Shown one piece after another: positions 33,401-44,351 of a stretch of 64,000 nucleotides of DNA. The notes beneath the pieces were generated by a model. The model was not told the origin of the DNA and made no database searches. It saw only the letters and a program-made list of their open reading frames with translations. The DNA is taken from assembly GCA_036245805.1 (NCBI GenBank), contig BTRK01000003.1, forward strand, positions 37,589,215-37,653,214, written 5' to 3'. Origin of the DNA: Pristionchus mayeri. Lineage: Eukaryota > Nematoda > Chromadorea > Rhabditida > Neodiplogasteridae. A program made the position numbers and the translations under genes. The stretch's first letter is position 1; each line of letters starts with the position of its first letter.

Positions 33401-35385
33401 CTTCCGCTCTCTCTCTGACTTCTGCAAAGGGAAGAAGTTCAAGAATCGAGATGAAGTTGTGAGGGCTTTCGTGAACTGGGCGGTCTCGAAGAAACCCGCA
33501 TTCTGGAAGAGAGGAATCGAGACCCTGCCCAATCGCTGGAGGGAGGTAGTAAGAAAGAAGGGGGCATACATTGGTCACTGAGAATTGTAAAGCATTGAAT
33601 AAAAAATAAAAACAAAAAAATTATACGAACTTTCCGGACACCCCCAATAGTATACTGATTATTACTCCTTGTGTAGCTCGGCTTTTCGGAGTTTAAGGAC
33701 ACTTCTTGCAGTGTGATTACAAATCATATTCGTTGCGAACCAATACAGTTCAAGCAACATTATCGTACGCTTCATCTGTTCATCAACTGTCTTTTTTTCA
33801 GATTCGAGTCTGAATTCGTCGTCAAGCGGATTCTCGGTGTCGGCGGCTTCGGATGCGTATTTGAAGCGCATAATAAGAACGATGATTCGGATTATGCTGT
33901 AAAAAGAATCGCAGTCTCCATCAGGTTTGGTTGAAAAAGTTAAGAAGTTGACTTTGAATTCAAAAATGTTTAGTGAGAAGGATAAAACACTATCGGAAGC
34001 AAGGATACTGGCAAAGATGAAGCATGCCGGAATCGTGCGATACTATCACGTGTGGGTGGAGGAACCAGCAGTGGGAACTCAGGTTTAATTACAACATTCC
34101 GAAAATGGGATTCCAAATAGTGAGATAGCATCACAGGACGTTGGATCACAAATTAAGTCCGTCTCAATATGTTTGCATCTAACAAATGTAAAATCGGAGA
34201 ATGATAGACAATATATCTATCCAATTCAGCGCATATTGGACGAGACATTGCTCAGGAGGATCGTATCGGGTCTGGATGGACAGACGAGAGCTCGATTAGT
34301 AAGTGGGCAAGGGATGGCATGGCACGGAAAAAAACGATTTATTTAAATTTACTAAAAAATGGCTCATTTCAGTTGAGCTACCGAGACGACAGTGTTTTCG
34401 TCTACATTCAAACTGAGGTATTCAAATGTTGAATCAATCTAATGTCAATATTGTTTAGCTCTGCCAAACAACTTTGTCGGAATGGTTAAAGGACCATCAA
34501 GATTTCAAATCACGCGAAATGCCTAGGATGAAAAATTGGTTCAAGCAAATCGTCGGCGCTGTTGAATACATTCACAGCGAGGACTACATTCATCGAGATC
34601 TGAAGGTTGTCCTTTTTAAGCATTCATTGGATTAAATCACCCTCCTTCCTATAAAAATGATAGAAATAAGGAAGGAGAACCTATAAATGAGTGGTTAGAG
34701 GGTGGCGGTGTGGATTTGTATCGATGGTTGGTTGGCATAGCGATGGATGTAATGTCTGCTTTTGAAGCCCAGCAACATTCTCATATCTCACCACTCCTCA
34801 TCCGACCAGCTCAAAGTGTGCGATCTCGGCATCGCAACGCAGAAACGCCCAAATGATGATAACTCAGCGGGAACGAGAACATGCAGTGTGGGCACGTGGG
34901 CGTACATGAGCCCAGAACAAGTTCGTTTATTTACATGTCATTGGAAGAGACAATTTTGAACATTTTCAGCGAACCTGGCCGTATCAATACAAATTTCCAA
35001 CTGATGTATTTTCGTTGGGACTCATTCTCATTGAACTTTGTGTTCCGGTGAGACCAACGGATCGGGATAAAGTAAGTACAGATATTCTAGATTTCCTATT
35101 AATGTACTTCCAACTTGGAAGGAGCGATGAAGAAAGCTTAATACGAATTTCGAATTCTAGGACATTGTTAACTGTAAAATTATCTATCTGAGGCTGCTGT
35201 TTCAGATATTCGATCCGATACGGGAGGGAAAAGGCTTCGAGCTATTCAATGACGAAACTGACCCGCATATTCGGCGGTTCATCAGTGCAATAACACATGC
35301 GGACCCGGAACGGCGTCTAACTTGCAGAGAGATGCTAGAACATCCATTCTTGAAAGATGTTGTAGTTGAAAAAAATACAAATTAA
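27426..35385 (+). CDS. Gene K: membrane kinase with coiled-coil ectodomain and eIF2-alpha-kinase-like domain
   Basis: Well-supported exons: 28937-29105, 29321-29465, 29862-30592, 31692-31801, 31901-31945, 32002-32060, 32133-32219, 32296-32357, 33802-33924, 33974-34082, 34230-34298, 34373-34417, 34459-34605, 34768-34920, 34970-35071 and 35206-35385; all in phase, ~775 residues. A possible first exon, 27426-27464 (MRASLLVAAVILQ), would be a signal peptide, but its link to 28937 is unresolved. Residues ~1-350 are a Glu/Lys/Ala-rich coiled coil, then one membrane segment (AGVAAVAAVIVGMIVGGILV), a ~130-residue juxtamembrane region, then the kinase. Kinase landmarks: GVGGFGCVFEA, YAVKRI, HAGIVRYYHVWVEE, YIHRDLKPSN, CDLGIAT (DFG as DLG) and GTWAYMSPEQ. 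HAGIVRYY..W and SPEQ are typical of PERK/GCN2-type kinases. The ectodomain is not the PERK lumenal propeller. Catalytic residues are present, so activity is expected. Confidence 0.8.
27481..28730 (+). mobile_element. Mariner element, inactive, near the 5' end of gene K
   Basis: Ends TTAGGTTGAACAGAAAGTCT and, at the right, AGACTTTCTATTCAACCTAA, flanked by TA (27479-27480, 28731-28732). It encodes a broken DD34D transposase in the same orientation as gene K. If the proposed exon 1 of K is right, the element lies in intron 1, 16 bp after the donor. Confidence 0.9.
27714..28660 (+). pseudogene. Broken mariner transposase
   Basis: Open pieces at 27732-27950, 27956-28423 and 28430-28660. Recognisable are FEKGDFSMDDHDRSGRPPE (linker), PIYWELLP, YYQHDNARPHVA and HTPYSPDLAPSDYWLF. 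The first catalytic Asp is lost: VTGDEKW of active mariners reads ITGVEKW. A stop falls after QELSK, and the N-terminal part is frameshifted. The copy cannot encode a functional enzyme. Confidence 0.85.
30657..31664. mobile_element. Non-autonomous TA-flanked element in gene K (CAGGGTGCGTAAAAAG ends)
   Basis: Ends CAGGGTGCGTAAAAAGTATC and its complement, flanked by TA at 30655-30656 and 31665-31666. The 1008-bp interior has no transposase. It fills most of the intron between the coiled-coil exon and the transmembrane exon of K. The TIR closely resembles that of the intact DD37D element at 2846 (CAGGGTGTCCAAAAAGTATT). Confidence 0.88.
32418..33647 (+). mobile_element. Mariner family 2, copy 1 (in an intron of gene K)
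   Basis: TIR TTGGGGTGTCCGGAAAGTTC at the left; complement at the right with one extra C; flanked by TA. It shares >95% sequence by eye with the copy at 60648-61886. It lies between the juxtamembrane exon (32296-32357) and the first kinase exon (33802). Confidence 0.92.
32579..33581 (+). pseudogene. Mariner family 2 transposase, frameshifted and missing four residues at the active site
   Basis: The N-terminal frame starts at 32579 (MDSHLYLRAVLLHYYR) but runs to a stop within about 40 codons. The correct continuation (YKWFSRFKKGEFGLDDQPRSGR) is in another frame and joins the main ORF at 32820-33581. Motifs: ATDETWITY, LLMDNARPHRAK, and PPYSPCDYHCF, where other copies read PPYSPDLSPCDYHCF. A 12-bp deletion thus shortens the DD34D spacing to DD30D. 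The copy is inactive. Confidence 0.85.
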
Positions 35386-35877
35386 CAGTTGTTCTGTTTG
35401 AATATCGTGAATGATGACATATTAAATCAAGACGATCTCATCCAATTTCACATACCTTTGCGACATTTCGTGTGTATGTGTGTCAACAATGTTAGCATTA
35501 GAAAACCGTTGCAATGTATTGTGTGCACAAAACACACGGTTATGCGGAACTCAGATTATTATGAAAGCAATAACTTAAATAGGTAAAGATGGGGAAGATC
35601 TCATCGAGAGTGCGTGCCGATGAATCCAACTGAGCATGCGGAAGTAAGTATTAGTGATATTCAAGAGATTGAGAATCAATGCCACCGTCTCCTAACGCGG
35701 TTAAGAAACACGAATTTCGTATTCTGGCTTTTTCAGTAAAAAATACACTGTGCAGTATATCTATCATTCTAATACAGGGTGCGCCAAAATTACCCGGACA
35801 ACTCTTTTCATAGCATTGCCAGCTTTAGAATAAGACCTGAGCGATAGAGGTTATGAGTATAGTTTGTCAGTAATATA
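35386..35877. other. Gene K 3' flank with an isolated transposon end
   Basis: No gene is seen. At 35775 CAGGGTGCGCCAAAATTACC follows TA, the same kind of end as at 60284 and like the CAGGGTG ends elsewhere in the window. No matching inverted end was found before 37 kb, so the element is truncated or its partner has decayed. Confidence 0.5.
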
Positions 35878-36890
35878 GGAATTCCTTCTAACTTCGCCAA
35901 TAGGAAGTACTCGTTGAGGGAAAGATACAAGCATCGGTAGAAATTTGTCCGCGGATTTTGAAACAAAATACAGTAATACACGAACATTTTTAAATTGATT
36001 CTAATCACGGCGGCAGTAGGGGCGCTGCATTCCTTGACAAATTCTAAGACTTTTTTACTTCGGGAAGTTTTTCGATTGGATTCCATTGAAAGGCGGAAAT
36101 CAATATTTCCACTTTTATTTCACACATTTATTTAATTTTCACTTATTTCCCATGGCCGACTCCCATTTTTTATTGGCATAATCGATGCTACATGCATAAT
36201 CACATCTTCTATTAGAAAGGCGTAATTTATAGTTTGATTCATATTTGTCAACTTTATTTAAAACGGTGCCCGAATCAAATTATGGTGTAAAGAATATTGT
36301 AACCGCTTTTTCCGAACTTTGTTATTTTTCATTAAATGAACTGCGAATGCATTTTTAATCAACTTTCCCACCGAGCCATCATCCCAGCTATGCACACTTT
36401 TGTTCCATTCGTCAGAATTGAAATGTTAGGAAAAACGGTTACAGTATTCTTTACACCATAATTCGAGTCGGGCACCGTTTTAAGTAAAGTTGGCAAATAT
36501 GAATCAAATTATAAATTACGCCTTTCTAATGGAAGATGTGATTATGCATGTAGCAGCGATTACGCCAATAAAAAATGGGAGTCGGCCACGGGAAATAAGT
36601 GAAAATTAAATGAATGTGTGAAATAAAAGTGGACATATTGATTTCCGCCTTTCAATGGAATCCAATCGAAAAACTTCCCGAAGTAAAAAAGTCTTAGAAT
36701 TTGTCAAGGAATGCAGCGCCCCTACCGCCGCCGTAATTGGAATCAATTTTTAAAAAATGTCGTGTATTACTGTATTTTGTTTCAAAATCCGTGCCCACGC
36801 CCGCGCGGACGTGGATCGAATTTCTACCGATGCTTGTATGTTTCCATCAATGAGTACTTCCTATTGGCGAAGTTAGAAGGAAGTCGAATT
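35878..36890. mobile_element. Fold-back element 3
   Basis: Left arm 35878-36300 and right arm about 36420-36890 are inverted copies. Shared inverted blocks include cgccaataggaagtactc, caagcatcggtagaaattt and ggtgtaaagaatattgtaac. The ~110-bp centre is unique. No ORF of note. Confidence 0.8.
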
Positions 36891-37549
36891 TTCAGCCTAT
36901 GCCAAGTCGCTGAAGAAATGTGTTCGTTTTCTCAGATAGTGTGTTTTATATGTTAGTCGACCGAATGAAATCGAGAGATATGTCTATCAGACTCACTCTC
37001 TGCCGTAGAATACGCGCATCCGCAACTATAACTGCCGCTCGGAACTGTAACTGGGCGAGGATGGCGTGCGCCTGAAGTAGGGACATGACCGTGTGCAGCA
37101 GCAATCAAGTTACAAAAGAGAGACTGCCGCTACAACAAGTTGTTTATAGTACGAAATGAATGGGATCGATAGGCGCGTAAGCTCCTCGGAGAAAAAATAA
37201 TAACGATTGTGGCTCTAATTGGAATAGGTTTAATATTGTAAATCAGGGCTGGGACAGAAAAATAAATTTCTGCTTCCAAAAAAGCAGAAAATAAAGAAAA
37301 AATCAGAAAATTAGAGTAAATTTTCTAAGCTGATTTATCAATGGTGGAAATCGGCGAAAAGCTAACAAACCACTGTTTACAGATCACGTCATTCACGTAA
37401 GAATCGAGCTAAATTCCACATTTCTCGGATTTGACCAAAAACGGGTATCTGAAGTTTTTTGAGGAATGAGTAGCTCCACCTCTACCAGAAAGATCCTGAG
37501 AACTTCATTTGCGTACCATCATTCTGAATGTCATGGTACCGGGTCGTTG

Positions 37550-38374
37550 GATCTGGAACCCGCCTTTAAAATTGATTTACTCAGATATCTTGCACTTTTG
37601 GTGAAAAATGCTTCCTGAGTGACCCCCAGTACTTTTCAGAGCTCTATCTATGTGCACAAACTAGAACTCATGAAAATGGCTTTTAACAGTGCTACATTCA
37701 TGACCAATTATCTCGAAAATTTATCGAAAGGCGCAGCTGAAATTTCAGGTTCGTATAGTACTTTATGAGAGCTTTAAAATGAGGGGCTTGCAGTCTCTGA
37801 GAGAGGAACACAAAGACCTCTTTAGTAGCTTTGAAGTTTCGAGTCAATTTGAAGTCATTTTATTACACGCAGACCGCGCTTTTTCCCAGGCGCGACATAG
37901 AATGAAGGAGTGATTTTTCAACTATGTTTCAGAAATTTATGAAATATTATTCAATCAATAATGAATGAAATGTATTTAGTTTACCGTTGAAACACAGTTG
38001 AAAAATGAAATCACTCCTTCATTCTATGTCGCGCCTGGGAAAACGCGCGGTCTGCGTGTAATAAAATGACTTCAAATTGACTCGGTACATCAATGCTGCC
38101 AAAGAGGTCTTTGTGTTCCTCTCTCAGAGACCGCAAGCCCCTCATTTTAAAGCTCTCATCAAGTACTATACGAACCTGAAATTTCAGCTGCGCGTTTCGA
38201 TAGATTTTCGAGATAATTGGTCATAAATATAGCACTGCTAAAAACCATTTTCATGAGTTCTAGTTTGTACACATAGATAGAGCTCCGAAAAGTACTGGGG
38301 GGCACTCAGGAAGCAATTTTCACCAAAAGTGCAGGATAACTGAGAAAAGCGATGTTAAAGGTGGGTACCAGATC
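37550..38374. mobile_element. Fold-back element 4
   Basis: Arms of about 380 bp. The left reads gatctggaacccgcctttaa and the right ends ttaaaggtgggtaccagatc. Inner blocks (gaccaattatctcgaaaat, gcgacatagaatgaaggagt) recur inverted. The loop is near 37945-37985. No coding capacity. Confidence 0.82.
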
Positions 38375-38704
38375 AAATATTTATTAGTTTATTGATTTTA
38401 AATGAACAATCGAGAGAATATCACGCATATCACGAAAGAATCGAGCTAGAGTCGCCATTCTTGGGAATGAAGGGAAAATCGTCAAATGAGTTCTAGCCGG
38501 TTTTGGGCATTCTGGGGCATGCCTACACTTCCCCAAAGTCTCATTGTGCACACTTCATTTTGGAGTTCCTTACACCGGGTCGGATGTCGGCTGCTTCCTA
38601 TTCGAGCGCTGTTTTCTCTGTTCTCGTGAAAGATATACGAAAACTTCACTCTGAGTGACTCCCGCTCATTTTTCGAGCTCTATCGATCTATGCCTTTCAT
38701 TTTG

Positions 38705-39181
38705 TCTAAATGTCAATTTTAGCCATGCTACATTTTAGGCCAATTTTCTAAAAAGTGTAGGCAAACGCGCTGCTATAATTTTCACAGCTTATTCATTACG
38801 TCCAGAGCTATCGAATGAGTGGTCTATGCCCAAAATACATGAAGGTCTGTATGAGTTAGGTCGCATTAACTTCTACGGATCATTTGAAATTATTTTTCAA
38901 CTGGAATTTTTGCATTCGAACTCTCATTCTCGACTGCGCGCGCCGATTGGAGCGGTGTGGGATGGAATGAAATGAAAATTCCTGTTGAAAAATAATTTAA
39001 AATGATCCGTAGAAGTTAATGCGACCTAACTCATACAGACCTTCATGTATTTTGGGCGTAAACCAATCATTCGATAGCTCTGGGCGTGCTGTATAAGCTG
39101 TGAAAATTATAGCAGCGCGTTTGCCTACACTTTTTAGAAAATTGGCCTACAATGCAGCATGGCTAAAATTTACATTTAGAC
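38705..39181. mobile_element. Fold-back element 5
   Basis: Arms of about 220 bp: gtctaaatgtcaattttagc at the left and gctaaaatttacatttagac at the right. Inner blocks (aagtgtaggcaaacg, cttctacggatcatttg) recur inverted around a GC-rich centre (38925-38960). It lies 330 bp from element 4. Confidence 0.82.
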
Positions 39182-39955
39182 TACAATAGCAGTGTGCGAA
39201 AATAGAGCCCGAATCGAGAGAGAGAGTGTAAAAGAAGCTCAGACGACGTAGCGACGTAGATGGATAAATTCAAAATGTCACAGGAATGCATAAGGCAAAG
39301 ATACGAGGAAAACGCAGAAGTACGGCAGAAGTGTAAGGAGATGGAACATGGAGCCAGTGAAGATACGATCGATTGGTGAAAGTGAGAAGTAACGGAGAAG
39401 TGTCTCGCTTAAATACCCCCGCAACGAGCTGCAAAAAAAAACGACCTTTATCTCCCCTACTCAAAAAAGTATGGCAAAAAGAGGGACGCTACCGATTGTT
39501 GATTCAAAATTCGACCTTGAGTCTAGGAGGAGAGTAGAGCACCTACTCTTCACTCTAACCCTACTTACTTGAACTGACTCTACCAGTACGATGCCACCAA
39601 CTCGACGTATCACTAACTTCTACAGCAACGGTGAGCAACTTGCACACTTAATACATTAAGTATACTTCTTCCGTTAACAAATGACATCAACGATTCCAGA
39701 TACATTTGCGCTACGCTTCGTCATTCACTACAACAGAGGAGGGGATGCTAAGGAGGTTCGGGTATAGTTCCAAATCATCACGGATGGTAACAAATTTAAC
39801 TTGGCAGTACGGCGACTGAGTGAGCTCATTACAGGTTCGCACACAAGCTGGTGTTTTCAAATTGAACATCATACATTGCGAAACGACCATGACTCCCGCT
39901 TTATCAATTTCAACCCTATCTCTCTCTCTGAACATAGACGAACTAACCGAGGAGT

Positions 39956-40120
39956 ATTCTACCCTACTACTATACTTCTTGTCCCACTCTTGAGTTCGCG
40001 GGTTCCTTGACTACGGTAGGTTATTGTGGCAAGACATCCTTCCTACGAGAACAGGTCTAAACGTGTTCTACCCTACTACTACACTTCTTGTCCCTTCTTG
40101 ATTTCGCGGGTTCCTAGAGT
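39956..40120. repeat. Two-copy tandem repeat
   Basis: A ~52-bp unit (ttctaccctactactatact...ttcgcgggttcct) at 39956-40012 recurs at 40069-40119 with small changes. It lies upstream of the gag-like gene and could belong to an untranslated leader or LTR; no second LTR was found. Confidence 0.6.
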
Positions 40121-40519
40121 TAGATACCGTATTACCTCCTCCCCAATCGTATCGACATCTAATCTTTCTCCCCCTCTCTTTTTCTCATCTCTAATATTCA
40201 TCTATGGTAATTACAATGCTCTTCGTATATTTTGTAGTTCACCTTGTCTCATAGTTTGATAGGACCGTCTTTACATATGTCATGTCTTTTACCCTCGCCC
40301 CTCTCTTCGTTGTATGCAAAGATGAACTAGTCGTCTCTCGTTTTCGTTCCACGTTGTGGTGGTTCGTATTCTATTGTGTTCTCTCGTGTCTTCACCGGGA
40401 ATAAGGTCGGTGTTTTATAAAGTTATTCTTTTGTCAATTCCTTACTCGTTCTTATCACACTGTATACGTGGGAAGTGAGCCATAAGGGGTCTCAGGAGTA
40501 CGGTAGCGCATAGAATCAG

Positions 40520-43497
40520 TTGGCCCTAGTACTATCTGAAGCTAACTTGGGGGCCGAATCCGGTTGCGCAAGTCTCCGTCCCACCTCTGGACGCAGTGAG
40601 GATACGGTAAGCATGACAAATCAAGGAGGGAGCAGAGCTTCAAGGAGCGTGGAGCGCACTGTGCATCCGGATAGAGGAGCCAGTGTTGAAGCGACTATGA
40701 GTGGAGAGACTCATCCTGGAAGGAGAGGTGAGTTGTCTTCCACCCCCTCTCTCAGAGAGGAGGGGAGAAGCAAGGTCTCGATGAGAGAGTCAGTTGGCGG
40801 TTCTCCGCAGGCTACTCTGAGACCTACTCTGATGCTTGGCGGTTTTCCGCAGGGCATACAGAGAGATGACGTGGCGCTTGGCGGGCAACCGCAGGGTGCT
40901 CACGGTCTGAACTGGAACTCAAATGATCAGCTTGGCGGGCATCCGCAGGGTTATCTGATGAGCCAGGAGGAGAGAGAGCGACTTGGTGGGTATCCACAGG
41001 GTGCGCAATTCCCATCTATTGGGGTGTCCGGAAAGTTCGTATAATGCTTCGGAAAAAAGTCAGTTCGCGATCAAATGCAGTGATTGCGCAATCTGTTTGT
41101 CAACAATGTATTGCGTCACTCTGACGTTAAGTGGGATGTGGGTTGGATCAGTCTCGCAGTTTCTACACTTGTTGAAGTGGTGAAGTATAGCCGATATTTT
41201 GATACAGTTGTGTTGAATTACTGTCGGAAATCGCTCCATCGTAGATCGGATCTTCGATGGACAGATTCCATAATAGACATGTGCGAGGAGTGAATCATGT
41301 ATAATAACCCAGCGAAGAGACAACAGTGTTTCGACACCGATGCGAAGCACAAACCCGTTCCCTTGAAGAAAATGAGGAAATTCACTGATTCTTTCTATCA
41401 TTACTTGTTCCGATCGAATAAGAGATCCTTCCTACTGGAACCGCCATCAATGCCGACCTCTTCTCTGAACAACTGGAAGATGTCGCGATCAGAGTCCCTC
41501 CCAGACTCATGAACCAGGGCAAAATTCTTCTTCTGATGGACCCTGCTCGCCCACATCGAGCGAAGATGACCCAGAAGAAAATGGACGAGCTGAAGATCGA
41601 GAGGATTCCCCATCCACCGTATTCCCCGGATCTCTCCCCATGCGACTACCACTGCTTCCGCTCTCTCTCTCTGACTTCTGCAAAGGAAAGAAGTTCAAGA
41701 ATCGAGATGAAGTTGTGAGGGCTTTCGTGAACTGGGCGGTCTCGAAGAAACCCGCATTCTGGAAGAGAGGAATCGAGACCCTGCCCAATCGCTGGAGGGA
41801 GGTAGTGAGAAAGAAGGGGGCATACATTGGTCACTGAGAATTGTAAAGCATTGAATAAAAAATAAAAACAAAAAATTATACGAACTTTCCGGACACCCCA
41901 ATAATATCAATTAGAGACTCCACCAGGAAATGGACAGGGAGAGGAGGGGAGGGAGAGCACCCTACCCACACTCAATGATGAGAGAGGAAGGACTTGGCGG
42001 GCATACGCAGGGTCACTATCCCTCAACGAGCAAGAGAGTGCCCCTGACTTTCACTCGAAGGAACCAGGAGGAAGTGTTCGGTGATGGGAGCACCACCAGT
42101 ACCATCTCACCCCAGCACACTGACATGCGTGACTGGAGCCAGTTCGAACCCTAATGGGGGAGAAACCTGAAGAGAGAGGATATTGAGAGGGAGGGAATGA
42201 CTGTGGCTAGAGAATACCCCATGAGCTACCATGGTTCCAGACATGGATACACGCTCCAGATGGGTGATACTGTTCCTTCCTATGAACACCCCAATGTCAC
42301 AGTGAGAAAGAAGCCAGAAGCGCATGGGCAGAGTAGTGGCATGAATGCGGGGGAGAGGAGACAGATGGAGATTAGAGAAAGGATTGAGCTAGAGATACGA
42401 TTCAATAAGACGATGAATGAAGTGAAATCAGCTCATGCTATCCCTTTGAAGATGTCTCCCATCGAGCCAGTGGAACCGTCTGCTATCGATCAGACACAGC
42501 CCTCGGATCGATCTGTGGAGCAACTCCAATCTCAAGCTAATGGACTGAGCATCAATGGACATGAACAGATGGAAATCACTCAAACTGAGGTATATTGGAG
42601 AGAGAGAGTGGCCAAAGAGATGTTCAAATTGAGTGGAAAGATGGTAGATTGCCTATCCACTCTGGACAAAGTCAGTTCTCGAGAGGAAGTGATAGATGAC
42701 TTGAGAGTTATCTGTGAGGAAGAGAGAGATCAGATCATACGGATAATTGAGAATGAGTTGGATGATATATCGAGATAAAAGGATGAGAGTGTGGATGAAG
42801 TGAGATGTCTGAGAGAGGAACTCAGAATGAAATGCACTTCTGAAATGAGATTGAAAGAGAATGCGATGAGAGAGATGGAGGGGATAATGATTGAGGACTC
42901 TCGAGATTGAGGATAGAACTGAGATTCACAACCAAATTCGGCACTTGCAGAGTGAAGCTGACAAGTACAAGAATCTCTCGATTAACGTAATGACGGAGAT
43001 GGCGAGAATGAAAGAGGAATGGGAGGAGAGAATGGCCGCCCAACAGAGACAGTTTGAACAGCAGCTCAAGGAGCAGAAGGAAGGTCAGCATCAATTTCTC
43101 CGTCAAATGAATCCGCCAGTTGTGAACAGAGCAAGGAATGAGAGAAATAATGGCTACTCTCAGCACTCGTTGGAAGAACGACGGATAGCGGAAGACTCGA
43201 TGAGACCACCGACTCCTCCGAGTCTTCAGTCTCACTGGCCGATGGACAGACTGAGAAGTGTCCCAAGTGAGAGAAGCTTTTCATTGACTGATGACTTACT
43301 TCAATAATGATGAGTTGACGGGTCACATGAATAAGCAACAACATCAACAATCCGATAATGGGAACCCTGTAAACCAATTGCTGGCTCAACTGGGAAGCGC
43401 TTTCATCCAAATCAAACCATTCGACTACAAGACTGAAAAGTTTGATGAATTCATGGAGCGATTCGAACTGAAGCATAGAGGACAGTCAGAGAGATAA
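40520..43497 (+). pseudogene. Degenerate gag-like gene with LGGxPQG repeats (LTR-retrotransposon remnant?)
   Basis: Open pieces: 40520-41018, 41918-42154, 42197-42778, 42891-43307 and 43291-43497, separated by stops or frameshifts and by a mariner at 41019-41901. The first piece has a repeat of about 16-20 residues whose core is LGGxPQG (LGGFPQG, LGGQPQG, LGGHPQG, LGGYPQG, and LGGHTQG after the mariner). The middle is Glu/Arg-rich coiled coil (REEVIDDLRVICEEERD, EEWEERMAAQQRQFEQQLK). The end, FDYKTEKFDEFMERFELKH, resembles the start of a Ty3/Gypsy-type gag capsid. No protease or RT follows. The gag assignment is inference; a decayed host coiled-coil protein is possible. Confidence 0.5.
41019..41901 (+). 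mobile_element. Mariner family 2, copy 2 (internally deleted)
   Basis: Same TIRs as the copies at 32418 and 60648, flanked by TA; only 883 bp. The 5' half is diverged and lacks the helix-turn-helix region. The 3' half is nearly identical to the other copies and keeps PPYSPDLSPCDYHCF but has an extra CT in the TCT run after it. It is inserted in the gag-like gene right after the GGYPQG repeat. Confidence 0.9.
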
Positions 43498-44140
43498 AGT
43501 AATCATGCTTGGCCACAAACTTAATCTATAATTTATCAAATCACATTTCATACATCTGCTCTGCTGTTATGTTCCATCTTCTGGTTCGAGATGGATGCTC
43601 GCCTAAGATGCCATAAGCAGGGAAAGATAAGTTTCTTATTTGCAAAAAACTTTTTTATCTCCTATACCTATGTTTCAGAGTCATTACATTGGATGGATGA
43701 TGCGACTGAATCCAATTGTTGTTCGTTCAGCGTTAAAAAATATAACACATTCTTGATGAGCTAAAAGTTCACCCGAATGAAGTTGCTTCAGAAGACCCTG
43801 CTACAAATACCGCGCACGATAACGACGACTGCGAGTCGGAGAACACATATTTTGTCTTTGAATACATATTTTGTCTAGTCCATCTCCGGTTTCGCCGATG
43901 AATCAAATGCCGAAAAGAGTAAAGCCGACCAATGATGATTCGACTGTAATCGGTTGGACTACAAACACAAAATGCCAATTTCTAGATCATGATCGCATGA
44001 ATCACGATTAGATTATGTGATGACGGTACTTGTGAAGAGGAGGCAAATCGTTGACATATCCTTTGCGTTTTACGAACCAGCTCAACCCGCTATTTTTCAG
44101 ATTCATCGTCGAGATAAAGAAGAGCCTTCGACATACGGAT
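43498..44140. other. No gene recognised
   Basis: AT-rich sequence after the gag-like remnant. Short open frames only, none with a recognisable domain. Confidence 0.4.
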
Positions 44141-44142
44141 TA

Positions 44143-44346
44143 GGGTGGCTGAAATGGATAACGGTTAACCGTCTTGTTTACTCTCTCGTACGGATCATCC
44201 GTGAGGGGAGAGAGAGAGGCGAGAGAGTCTCTCTCCACAGTGAATAGAGATGGTAGGACTGCCAGAGGGGACGGTTAACCGTCTCATCCGTCTCTGATCT
44301 GCCGAGGCCCTCTAAATAGCGACATGTTGATCCATTTCAGCCACCC
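44143..44346. mobile_element. Short TA-flanked MITE (GGGTGGCTGAAATGGAT ends)
   Basis: GGGTGGCTGAAATGGAT and its complement, flanked by TA at 44141-44142 and 44347-44348. Inner palindromes ACGGTTAACCGT occur twice. The interior has CTCTCTCG/GAGAGAG purine tracts. About 204 bp, no ORF. Confidence 0.8.
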
Positions 44347-44351
44347 TAATA

